From Hymenoscyphus infarciens (Eukaryota > Ascomycota > Leotiomycetes > Helotiales > Helotiaceae), in contig LLCB01000171.1 in the NCBI GenBank assembly GCA_001414345.1, positions 1-64,000 of the forward strand: 64,000 nt of DNA. Direction: 5' to 3'. The translations under genes and the position numbers were made by a program. Below are positions 45,356 through 57,089 of the stretch, piece after piece. Below the pieces are notes generated by a model. It saw only the letters and a program-made list of their open reading frames with translations. It was not told the origin of the DNA and made no database searches. How positions within the stretch are numbered: position 1 is the first letter of the stretch; every line of letters starts with the position of its first letter.

Positions 45356-47263
45356 TTAATACAAATCAATCCAGCCCACCCCCTTCAAATCATATCCCTC
45401 CAACCCCTCTCCATTCATCAGCCCACTAACAACACAATCCCCCACCACCAACCAACCCCCACCATTTCTCTCTCTCAGCAAAACAGGAACACTACAACCC
45501 AAGAGAATGGCAATCCGATCCCCAACTCTTGCCTTCGAATTCGCCCACCCCAATCTCCCATTTTCCGTAACCATCAGACGCATATTCCATTCCAACGTTC
45601 TTTGTACAACATCCATCGTATATTCACGAGGGACAACATCTGCTGCACCAAAACACGATGGTCTCGGGTCAAAGTTCTTTGGCAATAGATAGGTGCGAGG
45701 TCCTTTCATCCAACGTGCCAACGTCTTGCCGTAAATTTGGAACTCGGAGTTTTCCATGAACCAAGAGACGAGGCGTGGATACGTCTCTCGCACGAGTTCG
45801 GCTCGCTTGGGAAACCACGAGTAGAAGCCTTTTAGCGTCTTTTCTTCTCTTTCTTTGGTGTATCGAGTCGATGCTCCCATTTCGAAGAAGAGTTTGAAGA
45901 TACGGTCGAAGACCTCTCTGTTGCGCAAGTAGCGCGGACTTGTCGCCTGACCCGGCGTGCTTTTGTCTGGGCTGGCTGCTGTGGATTGGTTCCCAGGTCG
46001 TCCGTCGAACGAGGATGTTGAGCGAGAAAGGGAATCGATGATGAAGCCTTTGACACGCAATACACTCCCATCAAGCTCCAGGCCAGATTGGGAATTCTTG
46101 GACGCATCCCAGCGTTTGGGAATACTATACAACGAGGGCGATGACCCCACAGGAGGCAACTCCCAGAGCTTTATCTTTCCCAAAAGGTAATCGAGCCTTC
46201 TTTTGTCAGGAAGAGAAGCCCATCTGGGTGTAATAGCAAGCCAGTGAGGTTGCCAAGTAGGCCCGCGATGGCCGTCTTTTGAATTCCCTAGGAAGACAAT
46301 GACATCTAGTGATTTGGAGGACGCAATGGCAGCCATAGTGATATCACAGCAGAGCATTTCGATGTCCCGAGTGTAGTCCGGGATAGGAATGAATTCGCTC
46401 CCATTGTAACACAGATTGATTAGCGCAAACAACTTGTCATGAGTGTTTGAAGCAAGGGAGGCTTGACTTCGTCCAATTGCATCCAGGAAGTGGAGTGGTT
46501 TGTTGTTGGTCATGTCGCGTCTGAATGTTTGGATATTGAGAACATGGGAAAATGCGACATGTGGTGTCACCCGTGTCGAATATACTTTTTGAAGAGCTAC
46601 CCTGAGAGCGGACCAGTCAGCACCATCACCTCCACATAAGATTTTGATCAATTGACTGAAAGCCAATTCCTGGATGATCCAAACTCGTTTCCAGTAAGGA
46701 CGTCGTAACAGACCCAACAGGGCAGCGATAGGGTGCCTTTCTTCTACCGACACCAGCGGCGGGTTTTGAGAGTTGACCATCTTCTTGTTTGCCTCTTTCG
46801 CTGGCTGCTTGCCTCCAATAACAGATGGTTGCCTCTCTTCCTGCCACAACCTCTCAATGAGCGCGAACGCAAGGTGGGAGTCGCGACTCTCTTCCCCAAG
46901 CCATGCAACAGTTGTGGTGGCATTTCGATAGATAGAACCTATGAGTGGCAACTGCTGGCTCTTCTCCTCGATATTCGCCTGATCGATGCATATTGCATCA
47001 ATCCACAAGGTGGTGTATTCCAATTTCCGGAGTTGTCGAAGAGCCGCTTTCAAGTTCGTCGTCGCTGAAAATGCTTGATTGTTCAAGTATATATCTTCGG
47101 TGTCTTTGGCATCTCCCCAGCAATAGGATAGCGCTGTATATATGGGAGGATCGAGAAGCGATATGCGCGAAAGGGTGCACTTGATATCGTCCCCACACTC
47201 TCCGGGTGAAATTGTGACGAGACGGATCTCATTCTTTTTGCTGTCCAACGGCTCATGGAGCAT
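45356..47263 (-). CDS. HET-domain protein, single exon, intact
   Basis: A heterokaryon-incompatibility family protein of 635 residues in one uninterrupted exon. The HET domain lies near the N-terminus: ISLLDPPIYTALSYCWGD (core LSYCWG at 45-50), LWIDAICIDQ (87-95), IGSIYRNA (109-115) and VAWLGE, then RRPYWKRVWIIQE (187-199). The C-terminal half has the less conserved body, including YTRDIEMLCCDITMA and a GDRIAILLG segment near the end. HET proteins govern recognition of non-self after hyphal fusion and can trigger cell death; some are cytoplasmic NLR-linked effectors. No partner domain (NACHT, WD, ankyrin) is seen. It is the first of three minus-strand HET loci in tandem. What it recognises cannot be inferred. 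Confidence 0.93.
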   Translation of the reverse strand: MLHEPLDSKKNEIRLVTISPGECGDDIKCTLSRISLLDPPIYTALSYCWGDAKDTEDIYLNNQAFSATTNLKAALRQLRKLEYTTLWIDAICIDQANIEEKSQQLPLIGSIYRNATTTVAWLGEESRDSHLAFALIERLWQEERQPSVIGGKQPAKEANKKMVNSQNPPLVSVEERHPIAALLGLLRRPYWKRVWIIQELAFSQLIKILCGGDGADWSALRVALQKVYSTRVTPHVAFSHVLNIQTFRRDMTNNKPLHFLDAIGRSQASLASNTHDKLFALINLCYNGSEFIPIPDYTRDIEMLCCDITMAAIASSKSLDVIVFLGNSKDGHRGPTWQPHWLAITPRWASLPDKRRLDYLLGKIKLWELPPVGSSPSLYSIPKRWDASKNSQSGLELDGSVLRVKGFIIDSLSRSTSSFDGRPGNQSTAASPDKSTPGQATSPRYLRNREVFDRIFKLFFEMGASTRYTKEREEKTLKGFYSWFPKRAELVRETYPRLVSWFMENSEFQIYGKTLARWMKGPRTYLLPKNFDPRPSCFGAADVVPREYTMDVVQRTLEWNMRLMVTENGRLGWANSKARVGDRIAILLGCSVPVLLRERNGGGWLVVGDCVVSGLMNGEGLEGYDLKGVGWIDLY

Positions 47264-47835
47264 ATTGATTCCCCACGCAGTGGTTGAGTGAGATCAAAAG
47301 AAGGCACCTCGGGGGAGGAATATGCTCAATGACTGGCGCATGCTGAGCGGAATCAAAACAAACTTGCCATGATATCTAGTACCCAATACATGTGTAACCT
47401 ACCGTTGCACAAGATGAGCGATCGAGCACCCGGCAGAATCGCAAGCACATATATGAATAAGCTTGGGACACGGCAGTTGTCTTTAAGCGCATGTCAGCCC
47501 AAAATGGGAGAGAGCTCTGCCCTCGTTGTCGAAAGAATGGCGCTGTGCATTGCGTTCACCGTTGAATGCTGTGGTGATGAAGTTTGCGTTCATGATCACA
47601 AGGTAAGGTAGACATTGGATAAGAAAACAAGCCTCAGGCAGAGATCGTGAGTGCCCGTCAGATCAACCTCTATAACGCTAAGGGTTCATCTTGGGAGTCT
47701 ATCCAGGTTCTGATTCTATCTTTATAAATATCGTTTGTTGAGGGTCGCGAATTGTTGTGTACCATTTTTGTCACATTGCAACACACTCAATTATCATAAC
47801 CCCCCAGAAGTGGTTCTACTTATCTAAAAAACATA
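47264..47835. other. spacer between two HET genes
   Basis: Normal-composition sequence between head-to-tail minus-strand genes. It should hold the promoter of the downstream HET gene and the terminator of the upstream one. No other feature was found. Confidence 0.4.
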
Positions 47836-49616
47836 TCACAACCTTCTCCTTTCAGTAGCCTCGGACCCTGGTTCCAAAAGTCTCTGAAGCGTGGAAGAAT
47901 CCATATTTACAGTCACTGAATTGATTCGATCAAACTCGCCAGGAGTCCAAGCACTTTCACAACCCCCATATTGATCCAAAAGTGGCGGCTTATCCGTCCT
48001 AAAAGCCCGACCAACCAACTCGAAAATCCGAGGATCACCAGTCTTTCGCAAGACAAGCGCATACGCCGAGGTTTTGAACAGACATACCCAGTCACCTGGT
48101 TTGGCCGAGCCAGGGACGCTGAACTTCTTGTCACAGCATCTCCTCTCCTGGAAGTTGGCAGGTTCGTTGAAGCCCTTCTGAAAGACTCCTGTCTGGAACG
48201 CTACAATTTCAATCTCGGTGCTCATTTGAGTTGAGCCTGCGCCTTGACTGTCGTCAAGTGTGCCAGCAAGTAACCCATCGAGGGAAATGCGTCGAGTTTC
48301 GGGACCCCTCGTTGCAACACCAAATTCTTTGAACTTCTTCTGCAGTCTTTCGCTAAGCTCTATCAATACGCCCTGCTCATTCTTGTATAGATTGATGACG
48401 TCCTGATAGACCTCAAACAGCGATTTCCGGTAATCCATTTGCAGTTCTGCACTGTCGGTGCAGAGACTAGAAAGACCGTAGATCAAATCTCTAGGATCTG
48501 AGCATTTCGTGTCAGGAAAGACGTGGAGCCAGAATGAGAGTCTTTCTTTCTTTCGGTGCAAAGTGCTTTGCACGATTAGGTAGTGATATGTTGAGTCTTG
48601 TAGCATGCCCTTCTGTTCTTTATTAAAGCCAAGTCTGTATCGTAATAGCACAGCATGGATATGTTTGCTCCACAGAACTGATTGTTGGCCGCAGTGGAGA
48701 GTCCACTTACGTGCCAACCAGACTTCCTGGATGATCCACACTCTCGTCCCTAGAAGATGGAAAAGTCAGTATTCCCGACGAAGAAATGCGAGATTCGGCA
48801 TGGGATAAATGTTGGGGTTCAGGATCAAATTCAGGAGTGAATGAAGAAAATCAAAGTGGGAGAACGGTGTCCCCATTACCTACAATATGATCTTGTACAC
48901 AGGTTCAAAACTGCCTCATGCGTTCTCTGGTCATTTCCCTCTTTTCCCCTGCCTCGGAAATGAACTTCCTTGTTACCCCGTACCTTTAATTGCTCACTCC
49001 AATCCAAAAAGAGTGACATTGCGAGCTCGCTGTTTGCATATGACGGCCCAAGCCAGATCTGATCCGAGGTATCCCAAAGTCAGTGCTACAATGTCCGTTG
49101 TATCATAGATTAGCGAAAGCAAGCTAGATATTGACTTACCAAGACCCCGGTTGCCTCACTATATATCGCTTCCATCAGGTCTATTTGAACATTTCTCTCA
49201 TCGACATTGCCTTGGTCGATACAAATAGCATCAATCCACACCTTACGATCGACCTCCATCTCTCGTATCTCCAGAAGGGCAAGATATAGATTGCGTCCGA
49301 TGATGAAATCTTTGTTGTCCACCAGGATGGTATTTTTATCGCCTCCCACTTCCTTCAAATACCACTGATAGGAGAGTGTTTCGTACTCTCCTGCAGGTTC
49401 TACAGCTTGCTTGCCATCCGTAATGCCGTGCTCGAACCACTGATAGGAGAGCTCTTCGTCTTCTTCTTTGGGTTCTACAGCTTGTTTGACTTCTGTAATA
49501 CCGTGCTGAACAGTAACAAGGTCGATGGAGATGAGGTCGTCCCGTTCCCCCTTGTGGAGAATACATATCCGAAAGGCGCCAGAAATAGGGGGAAGTGCGG
49601 TATACTCGTAAGACAT
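47836..49616 (-). CDS. HET-domain protein, three exons, duplicated HET motif
   Basis: Exons 49616-49140, 49058-48884 and 48749-47836 give 521 residues. Exon 1 holds the HET N-terminus with WIDAICIDQ (127-135) and IYSEATGVL. Exon 2, recovered from splice signals, supplies IWLGPSYANSELAM and AVLNLC. Exon 3 begins within YWTRVWIIQE. Joins: GTAAGT...CAG and GTAGGT...CTAG, both keeping frame. Oddity: residues 36-60 and 61-85 are a tandem duplication of 25 residues (75 bp) ending LSYQW, so the first conserved HET strand exists twice, and Gln replaces the usual Cys or Thr before Trp. No stops interrupt the model. It is probably functional, but the duplication may alter the fold. A neighbouring HET gene at 45356-47263 shares domain and orientation but not close sequence. 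Confidence 0.82.
49362..49511 (-). repeat. 75-bp tandem duplication inside the HET gene
   Basis: CCACTGATAGGAGAG starts at 49362 and again at 49437, with the following GGTTCTACAGCTTG and CCGTGCT blocks repeated at the same spacing. The period of 75 keeps the frame and duplicates 25 residues. Confidence 0.85.
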
Positions 49617-50124
49617 TTTGATTGTTGATGAAGATAAAAGATAAATTGTTTGGGGGCAAGGACCCCGTATGTGTTTTCCTTTCCAGGTTAGGTGGATAAC
49701 TTTGAGTGGGGAGGTGATCTTGGTGAAGCGGGGTCCCATGCAGGTCATCATTGGTTGAAGTAAAGGTCTGGGGTGTGGATAAATATAGAACCTATCACAG
49801 ATTTGCTCAATGCCTATGAAAACCATTGATACAAAAGAAATAGATTTGTAAACAAGGGATTGCGAAAGCGAAAGAAATATTTAAGCGAAGGGATTTCTCG
49901 TTTGACTAGAAGAAAAAATAGTGTTTTGTGGCAGATTTGTTCAGGTGGGCATCCAGCTGTATAGTTGGGATATTGGACAAATGATGAATGTGATAGTGTG
50001 TACCTGATATCAGTTAGCCACTCTCTTCTGGTCGAATCATGGAGCATGTTACTTACTTGATAATTATGGGTGTTCTTGAAAAGAATACACCAAAGGCTTG
50101 ATGGTGCCTTCTATATTATCTCAA
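49617..50124. other. spacer between HET loci
   Basis: Moderately AT-rich, with T-rich stretches on the coding strand of the downstream HET gene. No gene, RNA or repeat was recognised. Confidence 0.4.
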
Positions 50125-51737
50125 TTATTTCCTCCACCCCATCAGTAAGCCATTTCTCAATCTCATCTCCTGGCCAATCCTCTTGAAAAAAGCAGGACCC
50201 CAGTTGTTGAAAAATATTCCAATCCTCAAGCACCTTCCTCTAGCTACCTCCCGCAAAGCAATACCTTCGTGTGCCGCTACAATCATCAGAAATACAGGAA
50301 CTACGCCATCGTCATTCTCGGGAGCAAGTTCCTCTACATCATAATCAGGTCTAATAGAAATCTCTGTGAAGATTCCCTCGTCATTAACCTGGTAGTTACT
50401 GTTGGGTTTGAGTGCATAATCCGCAATATCCCATCCACTACATCGACGCTTTTTTACCATAGGTGCAGGTAGTAGACAGCACTGGACTGTTAACACTCCA
50501 AATTCAGCAGCTCCAAACGGTTCCTCCTGGCTACTGTTCCGAAACGCAAGTTGACAGCGAAGAATCTTGAAACTCACATAAATCTCAGCAGAGTTGGGAG
50601 ACATGTGGATAGGAAAATCTGTCCCACCCCGAGACCACGATGGCCCCAGGTATTGTAAAGGTTTTTCCGCAAAGGAATACGGTAACCGCCATGCCAAGAG
50701 ATTAAATCTTGAGCCAATCGATATCTCCACAGTCCAGCGCAATACCTATTGTTCAAAAGTTTTCCAATCCGAGCCGCAATTCCCGATAGGGTGGGGAGTC
50801 GATCGCCAGGCTCACGCAAATTACGATGCGTGTAATGTGTTACGACTATACACCAACAATATAAGGCATCCTTTCTGCGTTTTTCGTCAAGAGCCTCAGT
50901 GGAAAAAGATTTTTTGGTTGTGTTTGAGGTCTTTTCTTTGTTAGTCGTGGAACATAGTAGTGTCCAGTCAAAATAGGGATCATTCACAAAGTCATCCCCG
51001 CAACGTACAAATCGAATGGTTCGAGAGCAAAACCATCGCGTCTGTAACGACCCATATTCCAGGAGCCAGGGAGACAAAAGTCCGTCTTGTAAAGCCCAAC
51101 CTCGGTATTAAGGCGCTCCTGAGGTTGTTCATAGATTGGAAAGATGACCACAATTCTAGGGGCAGTGTTTGATTTTTCAGACAGCAATTCTACGAAGAGG
51201 GTACCGCTTCTGTCTTTCCGGCGTTGTTGGGTCGCGATGCCGCAATCGTTACAGTTGCTTGACTGTATACTGACTGTCAAAGTGTTGTGCGGCAAGACGC
51301 TTGCTTTCTATGAGCTTCCCCTTTCGCTCTTCATCTGTAACAACATTGTCTAGGACCCGAGTTCTAGAAAATAGAAATAGTCTAAGAAAGTTCCTAGGAA
51401 TGTCAGCCCTGGCACCGAGAAGCTTTCTAGGAGAACAATCCCCGTTGTATCCCTCAAGCAACAGTCGAAACAACAGACATCCTGCATTGACTGCAGTTTT
51501 TCCATTTTCCATACTGAAATCGAAGATAATTACACCCCGGGGGCCATTCAAGCTCTCTAGAAGATGGAAACGAAGCCACGCTTCGCTATGAATCGGAAGG
51601 CCAAGCCGGGTCGCAATCTTCGTCAGCCATGTGAGATATTTCTCACTACGATCAAGAACGCGCTTTCTGCAGTGTTCGCAAGAATATAGCTGTGGAGGAA
51701 GAGGAGTCATTTTCATGGAAAAGGCTATTCGACTCAA
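50125..51737 (-). pseudogene. decayed HET-family gene lacking the HET core
   Basis: Several frames on the minus strand each show pieces of a HET protein in the correct order. The N-terminal part is CEHC and GCLLFRLLLEG (51737-51249). A middle piece follows in another frame (51295-50984, ATQQRRKDRSGTLFVELL), then the RGWALQDGLLSP motif (about 51100), then HYTHRNLREPGDRLPTLSGIA and YCAGLWRYRLAQDL (about 50800-50690). The C-terminal part is PSWSRGG, PFGAAEFGVLTV and FLMIVAAHEGIALREV, to TAA at 50125. At least two frame changes and stops separate the pieces. The defining HET segments (LSHCWG, WIDSLCI) are absent. Introns might explain one junction, not all. It is best read as a pseudogene with a deleted core. 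Confidence 0.75.
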
Positions 51738-52056
51738 ATTCAGGCGTATGTAGAAGCGAAGTTGAGGGTTGTCTTTTACTTCAGGATAGCCGGTGAGGTG
51801 AGACTGCCTATAGCCTGATATTTATGTGTAACTATCATATTTTCCATATGGAACACTTACATGGTCGGTAGTTGAACAACATTCCAGATAAAAATAGTCT
51901 CAGCCACGTGAAAATCACGTGGAGATTAGATAAACGTTGGAGCCTCAGGCAGGATTGTCGCGTTCACCCTCTTGTTTTGTTGACTTTACCGCGTTCCGCA
52001 GCAACCAAAAATCAAATTTCACCGACTAACAGCAGGAACGACTTCATCACGCCAAA
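51738..52056. other. divergent region between the HET relic and SMC2
   Basis: About 320 bp between oppositely oriented loci, so it should contain the SMC2 promoter. It includes the palindromic CCACGTGAAAATCACGTGG near 51905-51923, with two CACGTG-like E-box cores. Nothing else was seen. Confidence 0.45.
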
Positions 52057-55000
52057 ATGAGGGTTGTGGAAGTTATTATAGACGTATGCGCCCATTCAGA
52101 ACACTTGGAAAATATGCTAAACTCACTTTACAGGGTTTCAAATCGTATGCCGTACGAACGGTGATCTCAGGATGGTAAACAAAACAACCCACCCCCCATT
52201 GGGCTCCAAAGTTAATCCATTCGCAGGGACGAGAGTTTTAATTCTATCACTGGTCTCAATGGTAGTGGGAAATCCAATATTCTCGACTCGATATGTTTTG
52301 TTCTGGGTATTACGAATATGACAACTGTTCGGGCGCAAAACCTCCAGGTATCTATACTTTTCTCCCGGAGACTTGCGCATGTCTCTAACACTCTGCAGGA
52401 TCTTATCTACAAGCGTGGGCAAGCCGGAGTCACAAAAGCCAGTGTAACGATCGTCTTCGACAATCGGGATAAGAAGAAGTCGCCCATAGGTTTCGAGGAA
52501 TATGCGCAAATCAGTGTTACGAGACAGATTGTGCTGGGAGGAACGAGCAAATACCTTATCAATGGTCACCGAGCGCAGCAGCAGACTGTTCAAAACCTTT
52601 TCCAGTCGGTCCAACTCAACATCAACAACCCCAATTTCTTGATTATGCAAGGTCGAATTACCAAGGTGTTGAATATGAAGCCGGTCGAAATTCTTGCGAT
52701 GATCGAAGAGGCGGCTGGTACGCGAATGTTCGAGGACCGGAGAGACAAGGCATTCAAGACTATGGCAAAGAAGGAAATGAAGGTTCAAGAAATTACGGAA
52801 TTACTGCGCGATGAAATCGAGCCGAAATTGGAAAAGCTGCGAACGGAAAAGAGAGCGTTTCTGGATTTCCAACAGACACAAAATGATTTGGAACGATTGA
52901 CCAGGGTGGTGGTGGCCCACGATTATGTCAAGAATCAGGAGAAACTCAAGCAATCAGCTGGAGATTTAGAGCTAAAGAAACAACGGGCGAAGGATTTGGA
53001 GGACAATGCGGTTCGGCTGAAGCACGAAATCGAAAATCTCGCTGAAGATGTTAAGAGAGTCAAGGCACAGCGGGATAAGGAGCTGAAGAAAGGCGGAAAG
53101 GCACAAGCACTGGAAGAGGAAGTCAAGAAGCACTCCAACGAAATCGTTCGACTTTCGACCGTGATGGACCTCAAGAAATCTAGTATGGCCGAAGAGAAGG
53201 AGCGGAAATCTACAATCCAAAAGACAGTTGCCGAGCTCGAGACTGCCTTGAAGCAGAAAACCCAAATTTACGAGAAAATCCAAGCACAATACGACAAGGC
53301 AAAGGAAGATTTGGAGAAGCAAAATTTGGAGGCAGAGACCAAGGAAGAATTGCTCCAAACGTTGCAAACCGGTGTGGCATCCAAAGAAGGCCAAGAAAGT
53401 GGCTACCAAGGACAACTTCAAGACGCGAGGAATCGAGCAAGTGCAGCATCAACCGAACAGGAGCAGGCGAAACTCAAGACATCGCATCTCGAGAAACGTA
53501 TCAAGGAAGAGGAACCAAGAGCTAAGAAGGCAAAGGAGCAAAATGCCGGACTTCTGAAAGATCTCGAGGGTCTTCGATCACAGGCCCAGAAATTTGAAAA
53601 GGAGCTAGGGAAACTTGGATTTGAGCCTGGACAAGAAGACGAAATGTACAAGCAGGAGGCCACTCTTCAACAGACCATCCGAAAACTCCGGGAACAGTCT
53701 GACGTTTTGAAGCGAAAAGTGGCAAACATCGATTTCAATTATACCGATCCATCACCTAACTTCGATCGTTCCAAGGTTAAGGGATTGGTAGCTTCGCTTT
53801 TCACTTTAGACAAGGACCGTACCGATGCTGGAACTGCCTTGGAAATTTGTGCTGGTGGCCGACTATACAATGTTGTTGTTGATACTGAGGTCACGGGTAC
53901 ACAGCTTCTTCAGAATGGAAAGCTCCGAAAACGTGTTACTATCATTCCTCTCAACAAGATTGCAGCATTCCGAGCCTCTGCAGAGAAGATTGGTGCTGCA
54001 CAAAAAATTGCGCCAGGAAAGGTCGATCTCGCGCTTTCTTTGATTGGTTACGACGATGAAGTATCTACAGCTATGGACTATGTTTTTGGTAACACCCTGA
54101 TTTGCGCCGACGCTGCGACTGCCAAGAGAGTAACCTTCGACCCTGCTGTCCGAATGAAGAGTATCACTCTCGAGGGAGATTCATATGACCCTTCTGGAAC
54201 TCTCTCCGGTGGCAGTTCGCCGAACTCAAGCGGTGTTTTGGTCACTTTGCAAAAACTCAACGAGCTGACGAGAGAGCTTGGTGTCCAAGAACGAGCACTT
54301 TCGGAACTTCAAGCAACAATGGCTAGGGAAAAGAAGAAGCTCGACCAAGCAAAGAAGATCAAGCAAGAATTGGACCTCAAGTCACACGAGATCAAACTTA
54401 CTGAGGAGCAAATTGGAGGCAATTCATCGTCTTCTATCATTCAGGAAGTCGAGAACATGAAGGCATCAATCATTCAACTCAAGACTGATTTAGCGGATGC
54501 TAAGAAACGTCAAGATGAGGCCAACAAGGATGTCAAGCGTATTGAGAAGGACATGAAGGACTTCGATAATAACAAAGATGGAAAGTTGGTTGAGCTTCAG
54601 AGTTCTCTGGATGCCCTACGAAAAACTCTTGCCAAAAACTCCACGTCTGTAAAAGCTTTACAAAAAGAACTCCAAGGAGCTCGTCTTGATTCCGAACAGG
54701 TTGGAGGCGATCTTGCCGCTGCTCAGGAGCAACTTCAAGATGTCGAGGTCACACTCAAGTCTCAAACAGAGGAGATTGCAAGTCTTGTCACCGAGCAAAA
54801 GGAAGTCAAAGACGCTCATGACATTGCCCAAGCACACTTGGACGACGAGCGTGCAAAATTGACAGGTTTCGACGACGAACTCCACTCCCTGGAACAAGCC
54901 TCTCGATCCAAATCTTCACGCATCACCGAAGAAGGCCTCGAAATGCAAAAACTCGGCCACCAAATCGAGAAGTTCCACAAAGAACAACAAGGCGCCGTCC

Positions 55001-55819
55001 AAACAGTCGCCCACATGGAAAAAGAACACGAGTGGATCGCCGACGAAAAAGAGAACTTCGGACGCACAGGCACACCTTACGATTTCAAAGGCCAAAACAT
55101 CGGCGAATGTAAAGCCTCTCTCCGAAATCTAACGGAACGCTTCCAGGGCATGAAGAAGAAGATCAATCCTAAGGTCATGAATATGATTGACTCGGTGGAG
55201 AAGAAGGAGGTGGCCCTCAAGAATATGATGAAGACTGTTATTCGGGACAAAAAGAAGATTGAGGAGACGATTGTGACGCTGGATGAGTATAAGAAGAAGG
55301 CGTTACAGGAGACGTGGGAGAAGGTTAATGGGGATTTTGGACAGATTTTTGCGGAGCTGTTGCCTGGGAGTTATTGTAAGCTTGAGGCGCCGGAGGGGAA
55401 GACTATTAATGAGGGGTTGGAAGTTAAGGTACATCCCTCCCTCTCCATTTACCCACTTACCCATCCAGCCCCTTTGCACTCATACTAACGATATACAGGT
55501 CTGCCTCGGAAAAATCTGGAAATCCTCTCTCACTGAACTCTCGGGTGGTCAACGTTCCCTCGTCGCCTTATCCTTGATCATGGCCTTGTTACAGTTCAAA
55601 CCAGCGCCCATGTACATTCTCGACGAGGTAGATGCTGCTCTTGATCTATCTCATACCCAGAATATCGGAAGATTGATTAAGACCCGGTTTAAGGGCAGCC
55701 AGTTTATTGTTGTTAGTTTGAAGGATGGCATGTTTCAGAATGCCAATCGCATTTTTCGGACGAGGTTTAGTGAGGGGACTAGTGTTGTTCAGGCGCTTAC
55801 TGCTGCTGATTTTAAGTAA
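52057..55819 (+). CDS. SMC2: SMC2, condensin complex ATPase subunit
   Basis: SMC2 pairs with SMC4 in condensin and compacts mitotic chromosomes. Five exons (52057-52083, 52134-52174, 52227-52347, 52399-55428, 55499-55819) encode 1,179 residues, the usual length. The first three exons are tiny; the start (CCAAAATGAGG) opens MRVVEVIID, as in SMC2 orthologues. N-terminal head: Walker [10 protein letters not shown] (32-40), then [13 protein letters not shown]. Two long charged coiled coils flank the hinge (about 517-665; [33 protein letters not shown]). C-terminal head: signature [14 protein letters not shown] (1087-1100) and Walker [14 protein letters not shown] (DE at 1115-1116). All five exons join in frame with consensus GT...AG ends. 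The protein is intact; ordinary base composition contrasts with the AT-rich block starting about 500 bp downstream. Confidence 0.97.
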
Positions 55820-56330
55820 CTGGGGCTGTTGGAGGAGGTGTGGGGGACGAGAGACGGTGGGGGATGATTGTAATGGTGATGAGTGCTTGATTGCGAGACA
55901 TATGCGGTTTTGGTACGGGGGTCTTGCATAGCATATTCCCAGGTCTGGAATCTGGAGTCTGGAGTATGTTGTTTTTCTTGTTGGGGGATGATGGTTGGGT
56001 TAACCTACCTAGGTAATGGAGGTCGGGTCTTTAATGATTGTATGATTTGTTTATGAGAAACTAGTTTTTTGTTAATTATCTTCCTCTATTTGATTGCGTG
56101 ACGAATCTAGTGCTCAAAGACTAAAGACCAAGGAACTGCTCTCCTGAGTTGCGAAGGAAAGGAGAGTTGAAAGAAGAGTGATGTGTTGGGAGAAGTCTCT
56201 TGTGCTAAATATGTTGAACTAGAAAGAGACTTGGGGCTTTAGAAAGTTGGAAAATTACATTTGGAGAAGGTTCATTGTCGTGAAAGCCCTCTCGTATTTC
56301 TAACTTATAGATTACTCCGAACTGTTTTCT
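55820..56330. other. SMC2 3' flank
   Basis: Normal composition, becoming AT-rich near 56300, where the RIP-mutated block begins. It contains GGGTTAACC-like and TTGTTAATTA stretches but no gene. Confidence 0.4.
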
Positions 56331-57089
56331 ATAAGCAGTTAGTTGTTATTATCTATAGGTAACCTACAAATAGTCCTAGTTCTTTATAAATATTGAGATC
56401 TACCGATAGCAAATTTTTCGAGAATACTAAGAATAGTAAATATATTTCTAAGACAGTAGCTAGGGTTCTTATATAGTAAATTTCTAGTTTAAGAGCCTGA
56501 TATACTCGTCTTAAGCTCTAATACTTAATATTATATTAAAGTATTCTAATATTTAGGATTCGACTAAGTCTTAGTTAGAAAGTGAAAGCGCTTAATACTG
56601 AAAAGTCACGATTCTTATTACGAGTTCTAATATTCCTTAGTATTGAAGTGCGTTTAGTTACTCGATTTACTCGCTTCTTTAAAATAGATCAAACTTTAGT
56701 AAGGTACGAAAGAACGACGAGAAGTTTCTTAGGTAGATATTCTTAAATCTATATAAAGTCTCGTATAACTTATAGTTTCTGACTTTCCAAGTTTAGTAGA
56801 ACTTGTAGTTTCTAATTTTCCAAGTTTAGTAGAACTCTAAGTCTAATATAGAACAGATATAAGCAGATAGAGCTACTACTTATAAATTTTTAATTATAAA
56901 TAGGTTTATTTAACACTTTAAGAGTACTTTATAAGAAATAGATATAAGATACTAGGCTCTATAGATTACTTCTACGCTGCTACGCTACTACGCTTCTCTA
57001 CGTCTTTTATACTTCTGCTAATTTAAATATTATAGTAGTAGAAAAGAAAGAAGAGAAAGAAGTAGAAGATTAGATAGAGCGTTTATACT
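56331..57089. repeat. AT-rich RIP-like block with a short tandem repeat
   Basis: TpA-rich, non-coding. TAGTTTCTGACTTTCCAAG followed by TTTAGTAGAACTTG is repeated twice in tandem (about 56775-56835, period about 34). It is otherwise unclassified and is probably a degraded element interrupted by the LTR-A copy that follows. Confidence 0.5.
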
